Shown here one piece after another: positions 51,030 to 64,000 of a stretch of DNA of 64,000 bases. This DNA is from Lamellibrachia satsuma (lineage: Eukaryota > Annelida > Polychaeta > Sabellida > Siboglinidae), in the NCBI GenBank assembly GCA_033239005.1, contig BSQZ01000037.1:2577001-2641000 (forward strand), read 5' to 3'. How positions within the stretch are numbered: the first letter of the stretch is position 1; each line of letters begins with the position of its first letter. The notes beneath the pieces were generated by a model, which did no database searches, was not told the origin of the DNA, and worked only from the letters and a program-made list of their open reading frames with translations. The position numbers and the translations under genes were made by a program.

Positions 51030-53990
51030 ATTGTTGAAGGCAACATCGGAAACGTGCTAGGATTCAAGGCAGCCGGAGAACTCAAAATCCTAACGTTAAC
51101 TAGACAGATCACAACTGATGCTGATAGCATTCTAGAAGATTACCAGGACATTTTCTTAGGTATCTGGAAATTTAGCAACATAATGGTGTCGCTTCACACG
51201 AATCGGTGACACCAAAGTAGCAGCCACATCGACGCATTCCTTTCCACATTTGTAGAACAGGTATTGGCTCGTCTTGAGGCTGAAGATGTCATTGAGAAGA
51301 CAGAAGGCCCAGCGCCTTGGGTTTCCCCAACTGTGGTTGTTTCTAAGAAGAATTCAGGAGAAGTCCGCATTTGCATAGATATGCGTGAAGTAAACAAGGC
51401 AGTGCAAAGAGAGAAACATATCACGCATATCATTTGCATAGATATGCGTGAAGTAAACAAGGCAGTGCAAAGAGAGAAACATATCACGCATATCATTTGC
51501 ATAGATATGCGTGAAGTAAACAAGGCAGTGCAAAGAGAGAAACATATCACGCATATCATTTGCATAGATATGCGTGAAGTAAACAAGGCAGTGCCAAGAG
51601 AGAAACATATCACGCATATCATTTGCATAGATATGCGTGAAGTAAACAAGGCAGTGCAAAGAGAGAAACATATCACGCATATCATTTGCATAGATATGCG
51701 GGAAGTAAACAAGGCAGTGCAAAGAGAGAAACATAGCACGCATATCATTTGCATAGATATGCGTGAAGTAAACAAGGCAGTGCAAAGAGAGAAACATATC
51801 ACGCATATCATTTGCATAGATATGCGTGAAGTAAACAAGGCAGTGCAAAGAGAGAAACATATCACGCATATCATTTGCATAGATATGCGTGAAGTAAACA
51901 AGGCAGTGCAAAGAGAGAAACATATCATGCCCACGGGGACGACTTGATCACAGACCTGAACGGCGCGACAACGGTCATCACATTGGACTTGAAGGCAGGC
52001 TATCATCAACTTGAACTTGTTCCTGTAGTTCGTCACATCACATCGTTTAGCACACGTGTAGCGCTATACAGATACAAACGACTGGTGTTTGGCATAAATG
52101 CTGCCTCAGAAATCTTCCAAAACGCAGTCGCAGAGCTACTACATGGCCTAAGCGGATGCCGCAACATCTCGGATGATATCATCGTCTACGGCAATACGGT
52201 CGCAGAAGACGATGCAAACTGGAAAGCGGTTTTACGAGAGAACAACGCACGTCTGAACAAAGAGAAATGCAAGCTCTACTAAAACACATTACATTCTATG
52301 GTTACGCTTTCGGTGCACATGGAATCCGAACAGATCCAAAGAACATCGAATCGATCAAGAATGCACTTCGACCAACCAAAGCATCAGAGGTTCGACCACT
52401 TCTTGGCTCAGTATGTTTCGAGGTTCATAGCTAACTTTACTACCATCGTTGCTCCACTACGTGAACTAACCAGGCAAGATGAACCATGGCATTTTGGAGT
52501 AGCTTTAGGAACAATCCTTTCGAGCTCTAACAAATGTTTTGACGAACACCAGCACGATGACATACTTCGACCCAAACACGCTCTCGGAAGTGTTTGCCAA
52601 CCCCCTTGGTCTTGGCGCCATCCCCACACATGGTGGGAAAGTGATAAGCTACGCAAACCGAGCTGTCATTGACGTTGAAAGAAGACTCGCAAACGGAACA
52701 CGAAATGCTCGTAGTTGTCTGGAGTGGAGAGCATTTCCATCTCCATTTGCATGTCGCAATCTCTGTCATTTACACAGATCAGAAGCCTCTGCTTGTCATC
52801 TCCAAGAGCCAACGTCCACTCTTCGCACGAATTGAAAGATGGCGATTGCGTCTCGTGCCCTATCAATTCGAACTGCGACATCGACCTGGAAAAGACGACA
52901 AAAATCCGACAGACTACATTAGTCGTTACCCTTGTTCAACAGAATCAAGTGATCCAATCGAAGACAATGTGAATTATGTATGCTACTCCGCCAGTTCCAA
53001 AGGCAAGTAGATCAGGTCACACAGCACACTAGCACTGATATCGTTCTTCAGGCAGTCACCAGAGCTGTCAAAACTGGTCACTGGAACGATGCACGTTTAA
53101 GCAACTTCAAAAATGTTCAAAACGAACTGACAACCTGCAATGGCATTGGACTAAGAGGAACACGCATCGTTCTGCCAGCAGCATTACAAGCTAAAGCTGT
53201 AGAAATCGCCCACGTAGGCCATCAAGGAATAGTGAAAACGAAGAAACTACCGCGTGAAAAAGTGTGGTTCCCACGGATTGACTACATGGCAGAGAAACAA
53301 GTAAAGAGCTGGCTAGCGTGTCAAGCAACTACTAGCGGTGCAATCAACCCTAAACCAACGATCGCAACACCACTTTCTTCCGCGCCGTGTCTCGCTTGAC
53401 TTCTTAGGCCCAGTTCCTACCGACGATACCTTCTCGTTGTTATGGACGACTACAACATATTTCCAGAATTGGAAATAGCCGCAGTCTACAGCTGCAACAG
53501 CCGTCATTCCAAAGTTGGATAGCATCTTCGCACGACAGGGAATTCTGGAATTGACCAAATCTGACGACGGTCCACCGTTGAATGGTACAGAATTCGATAA
53601 ATGTTCTCATCATCTTGGATTCCTCCATTGATGAAAGCTATCAGAGCGTCACACGTAGAACAACCAGCCGAAGCACTGGACGGAAGAGAACTGCGTGTCA
53701 CACTTCCGGAACACAACAGATTCACACCCACGAATCACAAGACAAACTCAGACATGAAGATATGGAGAATAAAGCAGAAATGAAAGCCTACTGCGACAAA
53801 AGGCGTAATGCAAAGCGATCTCAACTGCAAGTTGGAGATATTGTTCTCGTTCGACAACATCGCAGAAACAAACCATCACCACCGTTCAACCCGAGACCAC
53901 TGGAAGAAATTCAACGTAAAGACAGCATGGTGACAGCGAGGAACGTACACAATAACTCGAAATGTCTCACACTTCAAGCGTTATGATGCA
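51030..53990 (+). pseudogene. Gypsy-type LTR retrotransposon pol, decayed
   Basis: Domains in order on the plus strand, in several frames. Pre-RT region (GFKAAGELKIL, DSILEDYQDIF). RT from about 51,264 (EDVIEKTEGPAPWVSPTVVV; ICIDMREVNKAV; LDLKAGYHQLEL; YKRLVFGINAASEIFQ). The YxDD-box region is altered to NISDDIIVYG. RNase H/tether follows (FARIERWRLRLVPYQFELRH, PTDYISRYP). Integrase comes next: a zinc-finger-like AHVGHQGIVKTK...LACQATT, then core pieces (KSDDGPPLNGTEF), then a C-terminal basic region. At least five frameshifts or stops. No LTRs found. An in-frame 63-bp tandem expansion interrupts the RT. Confidence 0.9.
51369..51935 (+). repeat. In-frame 63-bp tandem repeat (9 units) inside the Gypsy RT
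   Basis: Nine copies of 21 codons, ICIDMREVNKAVQREKHITH plus one residue, nearly identical, with three single changes (Q to P in unit 4; a T-to-G base change at about 51,701; I to S in unit 6). The unit covers RT motif 1 and the residues after it. The array is open in frames on both strands because 63 is divisible by 3. Confidence 0.97.
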
Positions 53991-54149
53991 ACACATCCTC
54001 TTCCATTACACGTGTATAGCGACGTCAATGACTTTGACAGCTTACCGACAGAATCTAGTGATTCGACAACTGACACTGTCGAGAAACGTGATGCATTGAA
54101 GTCCTGCATCATTTGAGATAACGAGACACAACATCTGACGACGAAGTAA

Positions 54150-55335
54150 GTGTACTGCATACTGGGAAAACACCTCATGAACATTTACAGAATAAGACAT
54201 TCTACATTATTTAAGAAATTGATTGATAGGCAAGTACCTAGTTATGTTGTTAGAATTATGATATACTGGTACACAAATCAAATTGTATTTGTACTCTGGT
54301 CCAGAATTATATCTGAGGGATTTCAAGTTTCCAATTGTATGTGAAAGTTATGGTCTAAACCATGAAATTAAATTTAATCATAAGAAAAGTGCAATACTTA
54401 TAAGTAGAGAAAAGCATATGGAAAATGTGTCACCTTGCATTTAAATTAAATGGAGAGGACATAAGTGAATAATGTGAAATACCTGGGTCATATTATATAT
54501 GCAGTGACTCTAAGGATGACAAAGATATAATGCGTCAACGTCGCCAATTGTATTCCCGTGGTAATGTACTACTTAGGACATGTTATATGTGCACAAATGA
54601 TGTCAATGTCAAGCTGCTTAGTATATTTTGCTCATCTAAGTAGACAGCTCAACTCTGATGGAACCATACTGTATATAGCATCCACAGATTACACAATAAT
54701 GTGTTTAGACGATCATTCAGACTACCCACATACTGTAGTGCGTCAGGTATGTTTTCGGAGAGACTGACTCCTAACTGTGAAGCAGTCATATGAAACCTTG
54801 TATATAAATTCATGATACGTTTAGATAAATCTAGAAACAAACTGATAATTGCGGTACTTCGTACTGACATCAGATGGAAATCAAGGATAAGGATACAATG
54901 GGTAATGTCACTTTATATACATAATGACCTTGTGTAATCATACTGTATGTATGTTTTACGTTTCACTTGTTTTTTTCGACGTTCGACGCTCCAGCAGGCT
55001 CCGAAAACTACCTGTGAAATTCATAGACTTAACTCTTGGGTTTGCCAGAAGCTGAGTACTAGAGGCAAACTGTCAAAGTGAGTGGATAACGCTTTGTATG
55101 TAGAGAGTGAAGTGCTTGTAACCTCTCCTCTCAAGTTAATATATCATTTTAGTTATACTTGTAATGGCCGTAAACTGGCATATTCTTATTTTAAAGACAC
55201 ACTTTCATTTCAAGTAGAGGAGGAATGTTGTGTCCAACTGTGTTATAATCGTTTAGAGACGACCCTTTGTAAGACCCGGATGTAAGGAGGCGCGGACACA
55301 TGTAATGGCGGGATACCCAATAAAGGTGTTCGCAT
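54150..55335 (+). mobile_element. LINE remnant with 3' end
   Basis: Begins with HSTLFKKLIDRQVPSYVVRIM, has ISEGFQV, and then jumps to the CESYGLNHEIK-type segment: about 200 bp carrying the YADD motif is deleted compared with 50,046-50,765. It continues through the thumb to a 3' UTR ending GGGATACCCAATAAAG at about 55,325. Frameshifted. Confidence 0.82.
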
Positions 55336-55339
55336 TCAT

Positions 55340-56750
55340 GTTTATTTTAATCTGTTGCGATAAAATAGAATCATTTGAGATAACGAGACACAACACTTCA
55401 CTAAGAAAAGCGTATATTTTATCAGTATGAGTTGATCGGATATGTCCCAGGGTACTGCATTCTGCTACTGGACATAACCGCCCAGACACGTGGAAACATA
55501 CATCGTGTATTTCAGGCCGTTGCTGCAGAGCAGAATACGAACTGCAATGGTGAATGTCATGCTGCAGAACGTCATACAGCTAGTTAGGTATACCCATAAG
55601 TATTATTTGAGGATCACATGGGCTTATACAAATAATACAGAACGTAAGTGGATTACGATACATCCGCGTTAGTGAGTGCCTCCTCTTGGGCGACGCACAT
55701 TATCGCCCACCTATAGTTACCTTAACGTTTACAACTAGTTTGTCGGTTTACTATAGCTTTATTGATATTATGGCGTTGTAGCTTCAGTCGTTGTAGCTCT
55801 AGTCAATTGCATATCAAACTCAACCACGCTCCAATTAAAGGGGAGCCAGCTAGGCGGCTTTTGACAGCGTACATACTTTATGTTTTATCTTCAATCCGGA
55901 ATGTTATTGTCGAAACCGTGCCACGGCGTTGTCCGTTGTTCCCGTAGTAAATCAGTGTTGTTAATTATTAGATAATTAAAAACAATTAAATTTGTAACCA
56001 TTAATTATATGGTCATACAGTAGGAAGACATTTTATCTTGTATCATTACTTACTATTCCGGAAATATTTCAGATGTTATTTTGTATGTTGAGCCATATTT
56101 TTAGGTTCGCATGTCCGGAAAATACTTCGCAAATGCATTTCGATTGCATAATATTTCTATTTCTTTAAGAATAAGCGGCTGGACATTGACTCGACATAAA
56201 CATATAATAAGAACAAGTAGAGCAAGATCTGTAACCGTTGATTTGTTCAGTCAACATGTACTCAAGTTCTCGTATTCTTTATGCACATTTATTCATCTTC
56301 TTCGATTTTAGCAACCTATATTTGTTTTCTGTAAAAACCCACAATACACAATTATTTCAAATAGTTAAAACAGTTTTACTACAAAAAATATGAAACACAT
56401 TTGAGATGGTGGCTCTGCTAAAATCAAACTGCTCAGAGAAGTTCAAATCCCTGCAGCCGAAGCAGGACTTCATAATAATCTGCAAAAGCTGGTTTTGAAA
56501 TGACAACTTTCCACCCTGCGTAGTAGTCTTTAGAAATATCAGTTATGGAGGCGAAGAGCAGCATCTGGAATATTCAAGGCAATCATATGTATTTACAGAA
56601 ACATTGATATAATTTGTAGTGCGGGAGATACTATTATGCTGTGTCATCTGTGAATATATTATAAAGACAAATCAGAATGCATTAGAAATTTTAATCTTCT
56701 ACTCCTTCTTTACGTATTAATCTGTGATTCAACATTTACTTAAATGAATC
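55340..56750. other. No recognised gene
   Basis: AT-rich; short open frames only, none with a motif. No tandem repeats of note. Confidence 0.4.
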
Positions 56751-56769
56751 GACAGCTTTGCAATATATT

Positions 56770-57715
56770 TTATATGTATGTATGCATGTATATATGAAAA
56801 ACATCACATTTCGAACAATACATAAAATTACTATAAATACCCTTCATGATGATCTTGCCAAATCTGATCTTTTGATCCAACATAAATCTACATTATGCGA
56901 GCTTGTTAATCAGTACAATGAAACATTAAGTACATTCCTGGATAAACATGCCCCTAAACAAACTAAAAGTATACAAGTTCGCCCTCCATCACCCTGGATG
57001 TATCATGAAATATTTGTAACAAAACGTCGTCGATATCTTGAAAGAATTTGGCAACGAACTCGTTCTCCACTTGATCGATCATGTTATGCTACACAGCTAC
57101 ATATATGCAATCACATGATGTCAAAAGCAAAGCCCGATTACTATACAAATTTTTTTCTCAACAAATTCTGAAAACCCTCGCCAGATGTGAAAATCCGTAA
57201 ACACAATTCTACATCGGCAGAAATTAAAAGCACTGCCTGAACATTCTTCATTTGATACATGTAGTTCTTTTTAAAAATACTTCACACATAAGATTGCTCG
57301 CATTCGATTGCATTTTTTTATTAATGTATGATTTCCCTGAACCACCACTTTCACACCTGCATCTACTAGTGACTATCTCATTACCATTAAAAATCTCTAA
57401 ACAAACCGTGTGGTCTTGACCCAGTTCCAACACTTCTACTAGAAAGCTGTATCAATCAACTCATCTTTCCAATTACTACTATCATAAACCTTTCAATGCA
57501 GGGCAGAGTTGTTCCACGGGATTTCAAATCATGTTATTAAAAAACAAACTCTGTGTAAAAATTACCAAAATAATTATCGTCTCCAATCTCAGTTTTCTGT
57601 CAGACGTATTGAAAAAAGTAGTTGCTAATAGCCTTCATGAAAATATTTATAAACATCATTTATCAAATGATCTAACGTAAAGACTAAAGTGCCGTAATTT
57701 CATCGTCATCGAAGT
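56770..57715 (+). mobile_element. Jockey/CR1-like LINE remnant (endonuclease-RT linker and RT start)
   Basis: Open to 57,171 with DDLAKSDLL, LDKHAPKQTKSIQVRPPSPW and RRRYLERIWQRTRSPLDR, the characteristic segment between endonuclease and RT. Decayed RT then continues in mixed frames to about 57,715 (YFTHKIARIR, LCKNYQNNYR, FHRHRSLK). Truncated at both ends. Confidence 0.78.
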
Positions 57716-57719
57716 TTAA

Positions 57720-59490
57720 AGGGGGGGTGAAGCACTCGAACAACCATAGCCCAAACATAATAACATACCATTTACAGTATATATCACCCTTATATGATAG
57801 GCGCAACGCCACGGTAATTTTGTAATATCCTTTTAAACTTTGCCATTATCTTCGCTGGGCGGCGCCATATTGCTCTGCGGGGGGCTCAGCGGCAGAGTGA
57901 TTTGAGTACGAGCTCCTGGCACGGCGTTCACACAGTAAAAACCTCTCGGAAAAACGGCCGAAACGCATGGAAAATCGAATAAAAAGAAAACTGGTGTACA
58001 CTGAATGGCTCCTGGATATATCAACTAGTACTACAAATGCAAGGAAAAAACTTTTGATCGACTTCCGAGGAAGAATTTGCAGCGGAAAAGGTGGTTGCAA
58101 ATGCGGAAATTGCCGTGTCCGCCAGCCGCAGGCACTGCGAGTGACCACTTTTCCGACAAAAGACTGATGAGCATGGACAGACGGAGAGCATCAAGATGTC
58201 ATTCTTGGTCAAAGACACCGTTCCATCTTAGATTTTTTTCCGCATATGACCATGCACCTACAGACTATTCTGCGACAAGGAAACGTCAGATATCAAAGGG
58301 CAGAGCGATGCGCAGGAAGCGACGAGCCGAAACCAGGTTAGTAAATTGGATTACCGTTACCATTGTGACTTATCACTACGATTACAATATAGTTCCACCC
58401 CAATAAGCACAGCTGTGCTTCAACGTCAGCATATATATAACCCACAGTAAATCGAAATGTATGAATACAATAAAGTGCGAGTAACTGTTAATAGTTTGAT
58501 ATAATTACGAGTGTTTTCCTATCCGCCGATTTATTTTCGACGTGATCAGACGTACCGTCAATACGTGGCCGTACTCAAAACAATAACAATTAATAACTCA
58601 ATAAGTGCTACAGGATATACTGCAGCCTTATAACATGGGCCATGGCGTATGTACTAGGCAAAATTATTCAAGAAAATAATTTTATATTATTTATTGACAG
58701 TCATAATAAGTCTCATACTCCAGTGTTTTAAATGCCTAGAGACCAAGCAGCAAGCGTAAGGCTAAGCCTAAGGGGGTAGATGCCTGGGAGAAACACACCA
58801 AAAGACAGTATAGACTATAGCGCAACAGAAGCCTGCTGTTGCTGTTTACATTTCAAATTCTTTATGGAAATATTTAAATATACAAATACTTTCATTGTGA
58901 TTAAGTGCAAATGCAGTTACACAAACTTTTTAAAAGTATTTAAATATTTAATAAAATGTATTTCACCCATGCAATGTCTAGCTGGAGAGGAAACTAACTA
59001 AGGCATCGTCTTCTACCCAGTTGAACACTGTCAGATTACATGTCTGCTTTCTATAATGACACTTTACAATTTCTGTCTGAATTCTTGTGACTTGACAATA
59101 AGGCACAATTATATAAAATTTGCTTTATTGATCAGATTAAACCCCACATGTAATAACCGGAAGTTCATAAAGAGATGTATTAATTACATTTTATTCTGAG
59201 TCGACTGATAACACTGTAATGAATATCGTGGGGGGAGGGGGCAACTATCGGCAACCCACAATAGTATTAGTACAAGCTATACATATGAAGGAAGTCTATT
59301 AGGCATGGGGGTCAATTCTGTTTTGTCAATTCCAAAAAATCATTTCTAATTCCGCCTTGCAAAAAATCAATTCCAACTGTTAAAATCCTAGGCTAAAGAA
59401 AAATTCAAATCCAATTCGTTTTAGCACAGTTTTATTTGTCACGTGTGCACAATCATATTTAATTAGATATGATTACAAAATTATTGTTCG
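57720..59490. other. Mostly unannotated; CpG-rich island at 57.84-58.34 kb
   Basis: 57,840-58,340 is CpG-rich. A plus frame at 57967-58167 (66 codons) has a Cys/Gly cluster, CSGKGGCKCGNC, and ends at TGA; an overlapping frame (58077-58406) is strongly basic and crosses a donor-like CAG|GTTAGT at about 58,337. This could be a host promoter and first exon on the plus strand, or a fragment of an unknown repeat; no family recognised. The rest is AT-rich and empty. Confidence 0.3.
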
Positions 59491-59492
59491 TT

Positions 59493-62789
<3,297 letters not shown>

Positions 62790-63540
62790 TTCATGAGAGC
62801 TGCTTGCAAAAAGTGTTGAAGTGCTGCTGGCTTTTGCAAGTTACTAGCGGCACTCTCTCGGGGAGCAAATAGAGGTCTCACACCGGCAAGAACACGTCAA
62901 GACAGGCGCGAGCTATTTATCCCTGCAGTGGCTGGTCGGGAGATGTTGGGAGTTCCATTCATCAACCACCCTTGATGCTGCCACAATGACATGGTTTTCT
63001 GTTAGGGTTTGCTCCCTTAGCCTTCGGTTCTGTCGAGAACCTGTATCACAAGGCAGTGATTTTCAACTCTGCAATGCAGGGGCGTCAAACTCCCTGAGGT
63101 ATTGTAGTACCAGAGGTACTGTAATACTTGCATACATAATAATACTTGCATACATATATATTATATATATATCAAGTCCAGGTCATTTGCCCCCCTCCCG
63201 GACATTTGCCACTTTGTCACTTGCCCCCCCAGACATTAGCCCCTTGCCTTATTCAAAATCTGGACATTTGCCCCCTGTCCGTAGCCTCTGGATTATTTGT
63301 AAGTTTTTTAAGAAATTTTTTTTAACTTATTTTTTATTTCTGAACATGAATTCAAGATATATATATTACCCTAATTGCAATTAATGTTCTTTGTGCCAGA
63401 TCAGCCAAGTAAATTACTTTATATAGTTGGAGGTGATCCTGTAATCAAAGGATTATCTTTATTGCAATTGTGGAAGAAGCCAGCGACATTAGGACCTGGA
63501 CCTGTTAGGACAATTGAGGATATTTGAAAGAAGCCATCTC
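62790..63540. other. Upstream of the LINE: no gene
   Basis: May include the LINE 5' UTR. A CATTTGCCCCCC-type phrase repeats several times at 63,184-63,284, and a short TA run lies at 63,154-63,172. No credible ORF. Confidence 0.4.
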
Positions 63541-63682
63541 AACAAGGTTTCTTTTGAATTGCATTTACCATGGAGAGTTGGAGTGACTCCATTTTCCTAT
63601 AAAACTGGATGCACAAGCCAGAGTTGTCAGAATTCACTTATAACTTCACCATAGAGATGTTTTGAGTGTCATTCCTACACCA

Positions 63683-63990
63683 AGAAGGGGGACCAACAAG
63701 ATTACTCTTCAATGGGAGTGAAGCCATCGTCGATCCTGATCATGCAAGGGTGCTGTGGTCACTGATCTGATCTCCAGATCCAGAATGCGATCAACAAGAC
63801 TGCCTGCAACCATGATGGTGACATGGCACCGATAGAAGCTGCCAAGGTCGGTGAGGACCTGAAAACTAAGGCAGCTAATACCAGGGGCACTCCAAACCAG
63901 CTGATCTCTGACTCGTTACTGTCCACCACTGTTTGTGGAAGCATCACCCCAAGAATCCATCTTCCACCACTGATCTGACTATCAATGATA
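63683..63990 (+). pseudogene. FLYWCH/MULE-derived fragment
   Basis: Two separate frames. 63,685 onward reads EGGPTRLLFNGSEAI, like the start of a FLYWCH zinc finger (..GG.KLLFNG). 63,781 onward reads CNHDGDMAPIEAAKVGEDLK then NTRGTPNQLISDSLLS, the spacer typical after FLYWCH domains in MULE-type transposon proteins. The zinc-finger middle is missing and the sequence runs to the window edge. Motif recognition only. Confidence 0.5.
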
Positions 63991-64000
63991 CCTAGAAGAC

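Overview
The window is eukaryotic, from an intron-rich metazoan. Its only confident host gene is the 5' half of xanthine dehydrogenase (XDH), read on the minus strand as nine exons with matching splice phases. The mix of LINEs, Gypsy, piggyBac, an env-bearing LTR element and a FLYWCH/MULE remnant fits a marine invertebrate genome. A lophotrochozoan is a reasonable guess, but species cannot be read from the sequence.

Layout. 1-28,091 is XDH, running leftward and off the left edge. Exon 1 (ATG) lies at 28,041-28,091, exons 2-3 at 7.4-7.9 kb and exons 4-9 at 0.2-3.0 kb. Intron 1 is 20.1 kb long and holds a giant palindromic element, E1 (13,143-26,817). 28.6-50.8 kb is a nest of insertions: LINE pieces, a decayed piggyBac, and an LTR retroelement on the minus strand whose left LTR is split by a second giant palindrome, E2 (32,123-46,280). 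51.0-54.0 kb is a decayed Gypsy element with a 9-fold in-frame repeat inside its reverse transcriptase. 54.1-57.7 kb holds two more LINE remnants. 59.6-62.8 kb is an RTE-like LINE with one intact 1,040-codon ORF. The right edge carries a FLYWCH-type remnant.

The most notable system is the E1/E2 pair. Both are about 14 kb, almost entirely inverted repeat, and mostly made of tandem arrays of a shared 35-bp monomer. Both end in 5'-AGTAGTTAG[T/C]AGAGGTTT and are flanked by 6-bp target-site duplications (AACGTT for E1, CTCCTT for E2). The E2 insertion can be proved inside the window: the intact LTR at 49,147-50,045 carries the uninterrupted target with a single CTCCTT. Neither element has a recognisable transposase, so they look like non-autonomous long-TIR elements. 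Their 6-bp TSD and AG...CT ends resemble Polinton/Maverick elements, but that is inference. Because E1 lies in an XDH intron, XDH pre-mRNA should contain a stem of about 6.8 kb.

The host gene and the mobile elements do not form one pathway. The window is a gene 5' end invaded by successive layers of transposons whose order can be partly read from nesting: LINE, then piggyBac and the LTR element, then E2.
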